Below are positions 27,212-36,130 of a DNA stretch of 64,000 nucleotides, piece after piece. The stretch comes from Changchengzhania lutea. GTDB lineage: Bacteria > Bacteroidota > Bacteroidia > Flavobacteriales > Flavobacteriaceae. The translations under genes were made by a program, and so were the position numbers. The stretch's first letter is position 1. Each line of letters opens with the position of its first letter. The stretch spans positions 888,501 through 952,500 of the forward strand of contig NZ_CP039456.1 of assembly GCF_006974145.1 (NCBI RefSeq). Direction: 5' to 3'. The notes under the pieces are model-generated. The model did no database searches. It was not told the origin of the DNA and saw nothing but the letters and a program-made list of their open reading frames with translations.

Positions 27212-28687
27212 CTAATTTAGTCTATCAACAACAAGCGTATCTAATTTCAGTTTAATTTTAAGCCATTTTTCAAGTTTAGCTTGGTCTTTTTTTCTTAAAT
27301 CCTCTTTTGTAACATCTTTCCATTTAACTGAAAAAACCGGTAGAGTATCCATTTTAGAAAAGTTTGAATTAATAACATTCGCATAAGAAAACTGCTCAAT
27401 CGTTTCGTAATTCACGGCAACTTCCTTAGTCAATTCGTCAAATGCAATATAATTCCGTTCCAATTTAGAAAGTTGTCTTATTTTATTTTCTAAGAATGCA
27501 ATTTGTTGTGTTTGGGTTAACAAGTCTAAAGAATCACGCGTTCTCAATTCTTCCATGTATCTAAAATTATCTAAATTTTTAGATCTATTTTGATTGACCA
27601 CTAATGTACTATTTGCCAATGCTCTGTAACCCTTCATTCTCCCATTCAACACTGCAATAGTCGATTCTGGTATTTCATCCAATCCGAAGGTATTTATTTC
27701 AATTAATGAATTTTCATCTCCTGAATACTTGTATGATGCATTATTTCTTAAATAATCTGCATGCGGTAAAGCTGCCAATTCATTTTCAACGAATGATCTC
27801 GCATCCCGATTAAAATTACTCTCTTTTAAAACGTTAAGGAAGGTCCAAACGGCAGGAACCATAACCACTATAGCCAACAAGGTCGCTAACCTTGAAATCA
27901 TTAACCGTTTTTTAGAATTCGCATATTTTAGCATGGGAAATCTCAAGAGCTTTAAAACCAAAAAGGTAGCGAGCGCTATAAAAATCGTATTGATAGTAAA
28001 TAGGTACATGGCTCCACCGAAATACATCCAATTCCCTTTTGCCAAACCATAACCCGCAGTGCATAATGGTGGCATTAACGCAGTAGCAATAGCTACACCA
28101 AAAATGACTGAAGCAATTGTTCCGCGTTTTGTGCGTGCAATTATTAATGCTAATCCACCAAAAAATGCAATTAATACATCCCTTATATCTGGGCGTACAC
28201 GACCTAAAAGCTCTGATGTATCCTCACTTAAAGGAAATAAATAGAAGAAAAGGAATGCGGTTAACAAACTCAACACAATCATAATTGCTAGGTTTATCAA
28301 AGACTTTTTCAGGGTATCAATATCATTAATAGCAATGGAAAGACCAACACCTAAAATGGGACCCATCAAGGGAGAAATTAGCATGGCACCAATTACTACA
28401 GCTGTAGAATTTGCGTTTAAACCAATGGATGCTACAAAAATGGAACAGATTAAAATCCATGCGGTAGCGCCCTTAAATGGAATATCCTTTTTAATGGCTT
28501 CTACAGTTTCATCTCTATCTGTATCTTCTCTAAAATCCAAAAGCTCACTTAGAAACCTGCTTATACTTTTAAAAAGACCACGTGCATCTTTTTTAACCGC
28601 TTCCTTGCTTTGTTCTACAATTTCGTCTTTCTCGAGTGCTTCCTTTTTGATGTCATCTTCAGAAAAGTTGAATTTATTTTCTTCCAT
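27212..28687 (-). CDS. DUF389 family membrane protein
   Basis: 491 residues. Residues ~65-290 form the hydrophobic DUF389 core (SIGLNANSTAVVIGAMLISPLMGPI is its signature), preceded by an acidic and lysine-rich N-terminus and followed by a long extracytoplasmic region of about 200 residues. The family is widespread and uncharacterised. The stop lies against the MlaF stop; the start is 2 bases after manC on the same strand, so it is likely co-transcribed with manC. Confidence 0.85.
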   Translation of the reverse strand: MEENKFNFSEDDIKKEALEKDEIVEQSKEAVKKDARGLFKSISRFLSELLDFREDTDRDETVEAIKKDIPFKGATAWILICSIFVASIGLNANSTAVVIGAMLISPLMGPILGVGLSIAINDIDTLKKSLINLAIMIVLSLLTAFLFFYLFPLSEDTSELLGRVRPDIRDVLIAFFGGLALIIARTKRGTIASVIFGVAIATALMPPLCTAGYGLAKGNWMYFGGAMYLFTINTIFIALATFLVLKLLRFPMLKYANSKKRLMISRLATLLAIVVMVPAVWTFLNVLKESNFNRDARSFVENELAALPHADYLRNNASYKYSGDENSLIEINTFGLDEIPESTIAVLNGRMKGYRALANSTLVVNQNRSKNLDNFRYMEELRTRDSLDLLTQTQQIAFLENKIRQLSKLERNYIAFDELTKEVAVNYETIEQFSYANVINSNFSKMDTLPVFSVKWKDVTKEDLRKKDQAKLEKWLKIKLKLDTLVVDRLN

Positions 28688-28689
28688 AA

Positions 28690-29769
28690 TTAACCGTATT
28701 GAACACCAAATTCATCTTTCACCTTTTGGAGTACTTGTTTAATATCTTGTTCTTTTGACTTGGGATAAATGAGTAAAACCTCTTCCTTATCCACAATAAT
28801 ATAATCGTTTAGGCCATCAACCACAACAATCTTATCACTTTTAGTACGAATCATATTTCCCTGAGATTCAATACTCAAGGTTCTTGCATTAACCACAGCA
28901 TTGCCAGTATCGTCCTTATCTAGCTTATCGTATAAACTACCCCAGGTGCCTAAGTCATTCCAATCAAATTCTGCAGCAATCACATATACATTATCAGATT
29001 TTTCCATTATGGCATAATCAACCGAGATATTTTCAGCCTTCTTATAATTATCACGAATAAAATCATCTTCAAATTCTGTATTATAAGCCGGTATTCCTGT
29101 TTCAAACAAGTCATACAATTCCCGTTGATTATTCTTAAAAGCTTCAATAACCGTTTTGACACTCCACATAAAAATACCTGCATTCCAAAGAAAATTGCCT
29201 TGTGCTATAAATTCCTTAGCCGTTTCATAATTGGGCTTTTCTCTAAATTGATGTACCGGTTTTATAGTTTCGGAGGAATCGTTATCAAATTCAATATAAC
29301 CATAGCCTGTATTTGGAAAGGTAGGTTGAATACCCAAAGTCATAAGCGCCTTGTTTTTTGAACAGAAATGAAACGCTTGCTCAACATTTTTTGTAAAGGT
29401 CGCTTCATCTTCAATCCAATGGTCACTTGGTGCAACCACCATCACCGCATCTGGGTTTTCTTTTTGGATTTTTAAAGACGCATATAGTATACAAGGTGCC
29501 GTATTTCTCATCGCGGGTTCTAATACCACTTGTCTTTTTGTAACTTCTGGTAATTGTTCGAACACCAAATCATTGTAACGTTCGTTGGTTAAAATAAAGA
29601 TATTTTCTTTAGGGATAAGCTGTGACAACCTGTGAAATGTTTTCTGAATTAAGGTGTCTCCAGTGCCTAACATATCATGAAACTGCTTTGGAAATTCTTC
29701 TGTACTTACAGGCCAAAATCTAGACCCAACGCCGCCGGCCATTAAAATGGCGTAATAATTTTTATTCAT
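28690..29769 (-). CDS. manC: Mannose-1-phosphate guanylyltransferase
   Basis: 359 residues. The nucleotidyltransferase signature ILMAGGVGSRFWPVS is followed by FPKQF and later FREKPNYETA and WNAGIFMW, all typical of GDP-mannose pyrophosphorylases. It makes GDP-mannose for mannose- and fucose-containing glycans. This is the single-domain short form without a phosphomannose isomerase domain. The neighbouring GT genes may use its product. Confidence 0.94.
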   Translation of the reverse strand: MNKNYYAILMAGGVGSRFWPVSTEEFPKQFHDMLGTGDTLIQKTFHRLSQLIPKENIFILTNERYNDLVFEQLPEVTKRQVVLEPAMRNTAPCILYASLKIQKENPDAVMVVAPSDHWIEDEATFTKNVEQAFHFCSKNKALMTLGIQPTFPNTGYGYIEFDNDSSETIKPVHQFREKPNYETAKEFIAQGNFLWNAGIFMWSVKTVIEAFKNNQRELYDLFETGIPAYNTEFEDDFIRDNYKKAENISVDYAIMEKSDNVYVIAAEFDWNDLGTWGSLYDKLDKDDTGNAVVNARTLSIESQGNMIRTKSDKIVVVDGLNDYIIVDKEEVLLIYPKSKEQDIKQVLQKVKDEFGVQYG

Positions 29770-29773
29770 TATT

Positions 29774-30370
29774 CTACTTTATTATTTCAACTTCTGCATT
29801 TGGATTGAAAAGATACAACTTTCCTGTTTTAATCTCGATGCACTCATATCGTTTTACGCGTTTATTTACTTTTTTGAAAATTTTACCATTATATAATTTA
29901 AAAGTACTCCCTAAGGGCACTTCAAAAACATAGGTCTTATTCTGTACATCATCAAATTGCCTTAAAGCGTATGCCAAAGGCACATCGGTATCGCTAGAAG
30001 CCTTTGGGTTTTTAAAATGATTTGCTAAAAGGGGCAGTAACTCATTTGGAAAAACTTCCGGATTTAAAAACGGTAATATTAAGCGCTGAAAAGTCTGTTT
30101 CCATTCTTTCCCATGTGGCTTTATTGAATGACCGTAGCTTTTATAAGCTTCAAAATGTGCTATTTCGTGAATTAAAGTGAGTAGAAATCGGTATACATTT
30201 AAGTTAGCATTAACTGTTATTTGGTGTTTTCCGTTAGGAAGGCTTCTATAATCCCCATGACGCGTTTTTCTCTCACTTTTAATTTTAACATCTAAATGAT
30301 CATGTTTTAAAAGTAGCATCACCTGATTAATGGCTGCTTCTGGAATATGATCGTTAAGGTGTTTTGACAT
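29774..30370 (-). CDS. SprT-like zinc metallopeptidase domain protein
   Basis: 198 residues with HEIAH (H68, E69, H72) inside TLIHEIAHFEAYKSYG and a SprT-like body. SprT/SPRTN proteins are intracellular proteases that act on DNA-bound proteins in eukaryotes; bacterial roles are unclear. It lies 4 bases upstream of manC on the same strand. A remnant of a paralogue is present at 33814-33868. Confidence 0.85.
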   Translation of the reverse strand: MSKHLNDHIPEAAINQVMLLLKHDHLDVKIKSERKTRHGDYRSLPNGKHQITVNANLNVYRFLLTLIHEIAHFEAYKSYGHSIKPHGKEWKQTFQRLILPFLNPEVFPNELLPLLANHFKNPKASSDTDVPLAYALRQFDDVQNKTYVFEVPLGSTFKLYNGKIFKKVNKRVKRYECIEIKTGKLYLFNPNAEVEIIK

Positions 30371-30510
30371 AATGGCAAATGTATATTATTTCTTTAATCT
30401 TGTTAAATAAAATACTTATAAAAAAGTTAACTTCGCTCATCTATAAACTACAGTAAATATTCTAGTCGTTAAAAAATAAAGCAACTTCTATTTACTCAGA
30501 AATTTGACCC

Positions 30511-32010
30511 ATTTTTAAAGTATCAACACATAGTATTCAGAATAAAGCGGTTTTCATTTACGGCTTACTTGCATTACTTGGAAGCCTAATCCTCAACATT
30601 GGAATATTTAAAAATTATGCCTATACCGATGTTTATGAGTTTATTTGGCTCATTGATAAAGACCCAAGTTACAGCAACATCTTTATTCAAGGGGGACGTT
30701 TTCTCTATGGTTTTTTATGTCAACTTGTTTACGGAGAACTAACAAATACTATATCTGGTTTAAAGTGGGTGCGATTATTTTCCCTGATTGGATGTGTCAT
30801 ATTTTCGATCCAGATATTTACATTTCTGTTAAAATTAAACCTCAAAAAAATTGAAGCTGGCATATTCTCATTTCTGATACTGGCGCTGCCATCATTCTCG
30901 GTATTTGTGTTTTGGAGCGCTACGTTTGAAGTACCCATTGCTTTAATCCTTAGCTTTTTTTCTGGGTATTTGCTGCTTAAATCCTTTGAGTTAAATCACA
31001 TAAACAAAGCCCATTATGCTATTGCCCTCATATTAGTAATCATATCTCTTTTTCTGTATCAATCTGCAACTACTGTCTTTTTACTTCCTTTTGTGTTTTC
31101 ATTTGCAATCAAGGAAAATCATTCTTTATTAAAATTTAAGAGAATTATTTTTTTTATAGCCTTTGCATTTGGACTGTATTTTATCTTATTTAAATTATCC
31201 CTTTTGTGGTTTCAATTAGAGCCCTTGAATAGAGCCCATATTGATATTCTAAAATTACCTGTTAAAACCATACTTTTCTATGCTCGAGAAATGCGCATGT
31301 TACTTTATGGCAGTGGTATTTTATTAGCTCCGGTACTTGCTTTTATTATTGGTGCCATCAGTTTTTTAGGCTTCTTATTTTTTAAATATAAACGACGAGA
31401 TGAAATAAACAAACCCATACTTTTAATATTCTTTTTACTGGCTGTTTTACCCTTGAGCTATTCACCAAATTTAATATCTGTTGATAATTTTATATGTAGC
31501 CGAACTATTGCCCCAGCTGCTATCATCATTCTTTTTTATCAATTTTATTTTTTTCGTGAGTTAAGTATTAAGCTGAAAGCGTTAAAAATCATCTCCATTT
31601 TAATCGCATTTCTGTTTGTAGCGCTTGGTTTTATAAACATAAATACCTATCAAGTAGAAACCCAAAATACAGAATATAAAGCACTGAAAACTGTTTTTGA
31701 ACGTATTGACTTAACTGTTACCAAAAAAATCATTTTCATTATTCCAGAACATGATTATTTACAAAAACTAGAAACCTATAAATTAGGTTATGCTGATGAA
31801 TTTGGAGAAATATCGTCTTCTAGACCTTGGGCACCCGAGCCCATGCTAAAACAAATACTGATAGAAAAAGCCAACTTAGACCATTCAGACAAAAACTTAA
31901 TCTTAAATTTAGAGGTAGAAGTTTACAAAGAAAATGATATGTTTACAAGAACCAGTGATTCTGAAGTCATTAATATTATTGATATCATTACAGCCGAATA
32001 TGCCAAGTAA
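30511..32010 (+). CDS. Multi-pass membrane protein, GT-C-like; no canonical start codon
   Basis: The frame is open from 30508 (after TGA at 30505) to 32010. Between 30508 and 30768 it encodes convincing membrane-protein sequence (LLALLGSLILNIGIF, then TDVYEFIWLIDKD, then FIQGGRFLYGFL), but the first ATG/GTG/TTG is GTG at 30769, which would cut off a membrane segment and this loop. I place the start at ATT 30511 with little confidence in the codon. About 10-12 membrane segments and an aspartate-bearing first loop suggest a polyprenyl-phosphate-sugar-dependent transferase. It is followed after 3 bases by a methyltransferase and then a GT2. Confidence 0.55.
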   Translation: MFKVSTHSIQNKAVFIYGLLALLGSLILNIGIFKNYAYTDVYEFIWLIDKDPSYSNIFIQGGRFLYGFLCQLVYGELTNTISGLKWVRLFSLIGCVIFSIQIFTFLLKLNLKKIEAGIFSFLILALPSFSVFVFWSATFEVPIALILSFFSGYLLLKSFELNHINKAHYAIALILVIISLFLYQSATTVFLLPFVFSFAIKENHSLLKFKRIIFFIAFAFGLYFILFKLSLLWFQLEPLNRAHIDILKLPVKTILFYAREMRMLLYGSGILLAPVLAFIIGAISFLGFLFFKYKRRDEINKPILLIFFLLAVLPLSYSPNLISVDNFICSRTIAPAAIIILFYQFYFFRELSIKLKALKIISILIAFLFVALGFININTYQVETQNTEYKALKTVFERIDLTVTKKIIFIIPEHDYLQKLETYKLGYADEFGEISSSRPWAPEPMLKQILIEKANLDHSDKNLILNLEVEVYKENDMFTRTSDSEVINIIDIITAEYAK

Positions 32011-32013
32011 CTT

Positions 32014-32796
32014 ATGGATTTAGTCGAAATTAATTCTAAGCATATAAACAGGCACCCGTGGGAACTTGCAAGACAATCTATAGTAAATTCTTTAATTAAG
32101 AAACATAGTTCTAATAAGAATCTTCAAATAGAAGTTTTAGATGTTGGTAGCGGCGATGCGTTTTTGGCAAATGATTTTACCAAAATTCCTCAGATTACAC
32201 GTTGCCATGCTGTAGATATTGAATACACCGATGAACTAAAAAAGCAATTTAACTATTACTATCAAAACAAAGCTTTAAAACTATATTCGTCCTTAAACGA
32301 AGTCGAAACCGAAACGGTTAACATCGTCACCTTATTAGATGTTATTGAACATGTTCCCGATGATGTGGCATTCATTAATAGCATTACTAAGCGAGACTAT
32401 GTTAATGTTGACACTGTTTTTATTATAACAGTACCGGCATATCAGTCACTGTTTAGTCAACACGATGTGCTGCTAAAACATTATAGAAGGTATGATTTAA
32501 AACTGTTGAGGCACAATGTTAATAAAAGTGATTTGGAAGTTTTAGATAGTGGTTACTTTTTCTTTTCGCTGCTTATTCCTCGAATTGTAAATCTATTAAT
32601 TGAGCGATTTAAAACAAGACATTTAAACGACTTAGGAAATTTAGGAAATTGGAAAGGAGGAAAGATGTCAACAAGTATTATAAAAAGCATATTATTGATT
32701 GATTACCAGATAGGAAGATTTTTCAAACGGTTACACATTCATATTCCAGGATTATCTTGCTATATGATTTGCAAAAAAAAGATTTCAAAAAGTTAA
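32014..32796 (+). CDS. Class I SAM-dependent methyltransferase
   Basis: 260 residues with motif I EVLDVGSGDAFLA, an acidic residue after strand 2 (HAVDIEY) and LLDVIEHVPDD at motif IV. The middle FSQHDVLLKHYRRY stretch is common in methyltransferases of glycan and lipid clusters. The C-terminal third has hydrophobic segments that could associate with membrane. Located 3 bases after the GT-C-like gene and 16 bases before a GT2. Confidence 0.8.
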   Translation: MDLVEINSKHINRHPWELARQSIVNSLIKKHSSNKNLQIEVLDVGSGDAFLANDFTKIPQITRCHAVDIEYTDELKKQFNYYYQNKALKLYSSLNEVETETVNIVTLLDVIEHVPDDVAFINSITKRDYVNVDTVFIITVPAYQSLFSQHDVLLKHYRRYDLKLLRHNVNKSDLEVLDSGYFFFSLLIPRIVNLLIERFKTRHLNDLGNLGNWKGGKMSTSIIKSILLIDYQIGRFFKRLHIHIPGLSCYMICKKKISKS

Positions 32797-32812
32797 TTTT
32801 GAATTTATAAAA

Positions 32813-33595
32813 ATGGTTAATTCAGAACATTTAAAAGTGCTTATTATTATCCCATGTTTTAATGAAGCACAACGCATTAATAGGAATTCTTTTTTAGAGT
32901 TTTCAAAGCATAATTCAAATATAAATTTTCTTTTTGTAGATGATGGCAGTACAGATAATACATCAATTGTATTAAAAGAATTAAGCAATAAATCGCATTT
33001 GCTCGATTATAAAACCTTAACAGAAAATTGTGGAAAAGGTGAAGCCATTAGACGTGGTATTCTCTCAAATAATGGAAACTTAAACACATATGATTTTGTC
33101 GGGTATATGGATGCCGACTTGTCTGTGCCGCTTGAAGAAATAAATTATTTGTTGAATGCATTAAGAGCACGAAAAAACATCGAATTCATATTAAGTATTA
33201 GAGTAGGCCGATTGGGGGCTGAAATCAATAGAAATTTTTACCGCCATTATTTGGGTAGAATTTTTGCCACTTTCGTGAGCCTACTTTTAAAAGAGCCTAT
33301 TTATGATTCGCAATGTGGTGCCAAATTAATTCACACATCGCATGTAAAGTCTCTATTTGATAAACCATTTATTAGCACATGGCTGTTTGATGTAGAATTA
33401 ATTGCGCGATGGAAAATATCTGTCAAAAACTATGATCAAAAAATCTTAGAATACCCTTTAAACAACTGGCAGGAAATTAAAGGCTCAAAATTAAAACTCA
33501 GTCACTTTTTATTAGCCCCGATAGAATTAATTAAGATATGGAGCATATACCGCAAAGCTATTCAAAACGTCGATACTGCTAAACAACATCCATAA
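32813..33595 (+). CDS. Dolichyl/undecaprenyl-phosphate sugar transferase-like GT2
   Basis: 260 residues. VLIIIPCFNEAQRIN, FLFVDDGSTDNT and YMDADLSVP (metal-binding DxD) define a GT2 domain of the dolichol-phosphate mannose synthase type, and YDSQCGAKLI is also typical. It likely makes a polyprenyl-phosphate sugar that the GT-C-like protein two genes upstream could use. No C-terminal membrane domain. Confidence 0.85.
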   Translation: MVNSEHLKVLIIIPCFNEAQRINRNSFLEFSKHNSNINFLFVDDGSTDNTSIVLKELSNKSHLLDYKTLTENCGKGEAIRRGILSNNGNLNTYDFVGYMDADLSVPLEEINYLLNALRARKNIEFILSIRVGRLGAEINRNFYRHYLGRIFATFVSLLLKEPIYDSQCGAKLIHTSHVKSLFDKPFISTWLFDVELIARWKISVKNYDQKILEYPLNNWQEIKGSKLKLSHFLLAPIELIKIWSIYRKAIQNVDTAKQHP

Positions 33596-33597
33596 AC

Positions 33598-33805
33598 TTA
33601 AGGTGTAGAGTTAGATACTTGCAACAATTTTCCATTATAATAGGTATTCCCAGTAAGGGCAAAATCAAAAATATAGGCTGCCAATCCTGGGAATTTCATA
33701 CGCCCTTGCACATCACCCATAGAACTAATAGTTACAATATGACTTCCTTTTTTCATGAATGGCAAAACAATACGCGTTGATTCTGCTACACCAAAGACAT
33801 TGGTT
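33598..33805 (-). pseudogene. Remnant of a short-chain dehydrogenase (copy of the gene at 38514-39197)
   Basis: The first ~82 bases match the 3' end of the intact SDR gene with only three differences and encode the same C-terminus ending VSNSTP. After GCTGCCA at 33677-33683 the copy jumps 171 bases ahead relative to the intact gene, where the same GCTGCCA occurs at 38593 and 38764, so an internal deletion occurred between short direct repeats. Similarity continues with more changes to about 33805 and then stops; the 5' half of the gene is missing. Confidence 0.85.
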
Positions 33806-33813
33806 TTATAAAA

Positions 33814-33868
33814 CGTTCATAGTTTTTATAAACCTCAAAATGTCCAATTTCATGTATAAAAGCTAACT
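33814..33868 (-). pseudogene. Remnant of a SprT-like metallopeptidase gene
   Basis: On the minus strand this stretch encodes LAFIHEIGHFEVYKNYE, clearly related to the zinc-site segment LTLIHEIAHFEAYKSYG of the intact SprT-like gene at 29774-30370. Nothing else of the gene is left: it directly joins the SDR remnant. The rest of 33869-33900 shows no feature. Confidence 0.7.
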
Positions 33869-33900
33869 TAGGTTATACAAAAGACCTTTTCAAAAAAAAA

Positions 33901-34581
33901 TCAAGACTTACCCTCAGGAAGATTAACCCCTTGTCGTAAAAGCGAAATGCCCATCGCTACTAACCAAAGTACCTTGACATGAAATATTGGTTTGTAGATT
34001 TCGAAATTATCTGGTATTGACAAAATGATTCCCATCGCTACAAAACCTAATAAGATGGTAAACCATCCCAACCATAAATTCACTAGTTTCCATTTTATAA
34101 AGCCATAACCTAATAGCACTAAACCAACACCCGAGAAAATACGTCCAAACCTAACAAAACAAGTTACATATTGATTTGTAAACAGAATGCTATCCATAAA
34201 TTCCTGAATTTCAGCAGCAGACTTACCAGCTGTTTGCCCAACGCCCCAAGCACCATAATTATAATAATATGCAGCTGCAATAGCAATAGTAAATGTGCCT
34301 ACTATAACCATACCTGCACCAGGTAATATTAAAACACGATAAGGTTTCCTTGCTGTTATGGATACCAATGCAAACATAGCAATTGCCATGGTTACCCAAC
34401 CAAAAATATGAAATCTATACATCCAAATCCAATACCATACGTTCTCACCAATTGAGGTAAAATCTGAAGCTACAAAATATTCACCTACATGATGCGGTGA
34501 CAATGCCCAACCTCCCCATAATAATAACGCAGCAACTATAAATGCCCAACCTGTAAATTTTATTTCAAAGTCCTTTTTCAT
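33901..34581 (-). CDS. Six-helix integral membrane protein of unknown function
   Basis: 226 residues with about six membrane segments, rich in Trp, Tyr and Gly. I do not recognise the family. His residues in SPHHVGEYF and RFHIFGW and a late FHVKVLW are near membrane ends and could bind haem, but no established haem motif is present. It is transcribed away from the sulfite-oxidase-like gene across a shared 328-base regulatory region with a matching dyad on its side, so it probably belongs to the same pathway, for example as an electron-transfer or transport subunit (inference). Confidence 0.6.
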   Translation of the reverse strand: MKKDFEIKFTGWAFIVAALLLWGGWALSPHHVGEYFVASDFTSIGENVWYWIWMYRFHIFGWVTMAIAMFALVSITARKPYRVLILPGAGMVIVGTFTIAIAAAYYYNYGAWGVGQTAGKSAAEIQEFMDSILFTNQYVTCFVRFGRIFSGVGLVLLGYGFIKWKLVNLWLGWFTILLGFVAMGIILSIPDNFEIYKPIFHVKVLWLVAMGISLLRQGVNLPEGKS

Positions 34582-34633
34582 AATATTTTGTTTTTCAATA
34601 ATTGAACAAATTACTAATACTTAAGAAATTTTT

Positions 34634-34649
34634 TGTAACATTAGTTACA
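34634..34649. promoter_or_regulatory. Crp/Fnr-type dyad, side of the membrane protein gene
   Basis: A perfect dyad TGTAACATTAGTTACA (6-base arms, 4-base spacer). Its centre is about 60 bases from the start codon of the gene at 33901-34581. The 16-base geometry fits a Crp/Fnr-family dimer. A near-identical copy faces the other gene at 34829-34844. The remaining bases of the 34582-34909 gap are AT-rich with no other clear signal. Confidence 0.6.
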
Positions 34650-34828
34650 TAAAACAAATTGGCACTAATAATTACATCAACAACAAAATATTATTTTTAT
34701 AAATATATTAAACTGATATTCAACATTTTATATACTATTTTAATAAGCTGATTAATATCATAGTTAGTAATAAATAAAATAATTAATATTATTTTTAAAT
34801 CAGCTTCTATAACATCGCGTTCAATTAC

Positions 34829-34844
34829 TGTAACATAAGTTACA
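34829..34844. promoter_or_regulatory. Crp/Fnr-type dyad, side of the sulfite-oxidase-like operon
   Basis: A perfect dyad TGTAACATAAGTTACA, differing from the other copy only in the spacer. Its centre is 73 bases before the TTG start at 34910, and an extra half-site TGTAAC lies at 34864-34869. Placement suits activation of the rightward operon. Confidence 0.6.
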
Positions 34845-34909
34845 AAAGAAGAAATTTAGAAATTGTAACTTGAACACATTTTGTTTTAAGAACCTATACT
34901 GTAATCATT

Positions 34910-36130
34910 TTGAAAAGAAGAGTTTTTGCTAAAAAGGCAACATTAAGTACGTTTGCAACACTTATTGGAACTGAAATTGTTTTTGGATCAAATTTGTTAG
35001 AAGGTTATAGCCCTTTAGCCTTACAAGATCCAGACCCTTTTAAAATGTTTAAGAAACACAAAGACATGATTGTGTTAAACGATAAGCCATGGAATATAGA
35101 AGCACAGGCACATTTGTTAGATGATAAAATTACACCAAACTCTTGTATGTTTATTAGAAATAACGGCTTAGCACCTGAAGGTATTGATGCTAAAAAGTGG
35201 TCTCTTACAATAGATGGTGAATCGGTAATAAACAAAAAAACATATACGTTAGCTGAATTAAAATCGAAATTTGAACAACATACTTATCAATTAACTTTAG
35301 AATGCGGTGGCAATGGAAGAAGTGAATTTAATCCGCCTGCAAAAGGCAATCAATGGACAATTGGGGCTGTACATTGTGCCAGTTGGACTGGTGTACGTTT
35401 ACGAGATGTTTTAAAAGATGCAGGTATTAAAAATAATGCTATTTATATTGGCTATCACGCTATAGATGTACATTTAAGCCAAGACCCAAATAAAGAACCT
35501 ATTTCAAGAGGCTGCCCTATGTCAAAAGCGCTCCAGGATGAAACATTATTAGCATTCAAAATGAATGGTGAAGATATCCCTTTAATTCATGGTTACCCTT
35601 TGCGTTTGGTGGCAGGAGGTTGGCCTGCATCAGTTTCAGGAAAGTGGATAAATAGAATTAGCATTAGAGACAAAGTACATGATGGTACCAAAATGACTGG
35701 CGATGCTTACAGAGTACCTTGCAAACCTGTTGCCCCAGGAGAAAAAGTGAAAGATGAAGATATGTGTATTATTGAATCTATGCCCGTAAAATCCTTAATA
35801 ACGTACCCTAAATCTGGAGCAACCATTAAAGAAGGTAAGTCCCTGAATATTCGAGGACATGCTTGGGCAGGTGAATTGGAAGTTACCAAAATGGAGTATT
35901 CTATCGATTTTGGAGCTACATGGAAATCATGTGTTATTGAAAAACCTTCCAATCGATTAGCATGGCAACATTTTAATGCAACAATACATTTTCCAAAAAA
36001 AGGGTACTATGAGATTTGGGCAAAAGCAACCGATGCTAAAGGTATTGCGCAACCCATGTTGTTACCAGGTTGGAACCCTAAAGGATATTTAAACAATGCA
36101 TGCCATAGGATAGCGGTGAAAGTAAGTTAA
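34910..36130 (+). CDS. Sulfite oxidase family molybdenum enzyme, Tat-exported
   Basis: 406 residues from a TTG start at 34910. The N-terminus MKRRVFAKK plus a hydrophobic stretch is a twin-arginine signal, so the folded cofactor-containing protein is exported. C132 in LECGGNGR is the expected molybdopterin-molybdenum ligand, GGWPASVSGKWI and RGCPMS are family features, and the C-terminal ~130 residues form the Mo-co dimerisation domain. Family members (SorA, SoxC, SUOX) oxidise sulfite to sulfate; other substrates are possible. A cytochrome c gene follows at once as likely electron acceptor. Confidence 0.88.
   Translation: MKRRVFAKKATLSTFATLIGTEIVFGSNLLEGYSPLALQDPDPFKMFKKHKDMIVLNDKPWNIEAQAHLLDDKITPNSCMFIRNNGLAPEGIDAKKWSLTIDGESVINKKTYTLAELKSKFEQHTYQLTLECGGNGRSEFNPPAKGNQWTIGAVHCASWTGVRLRDVLKDAGIKNNAIYIGYHAIDVHLSQDPNKEPISRGCPMSKALQDETLLAFKMNGEDIPLIHGYPLRLVAGGWPASVSGKWINRISIRDKVHDGTKMTGDAYRVPCKPVAPGEKVKDEDMCIIESMPVKSLITYPKSGATIKEGKSLNIRGHAWAGELEVTKMEYSIDFGATWKSCVIEKPSNRLAWQHFNATIHFPKKGYYEIWAKATDAKGIAQPMLLPGWNPKGYLNNACHRIAVKVS

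Noticed and set aside
33596..33900. A possible small RNA or novel gene in the gap
   Set aside because: The sequence is explained by remnants of an SDR and a SprT-like gene.
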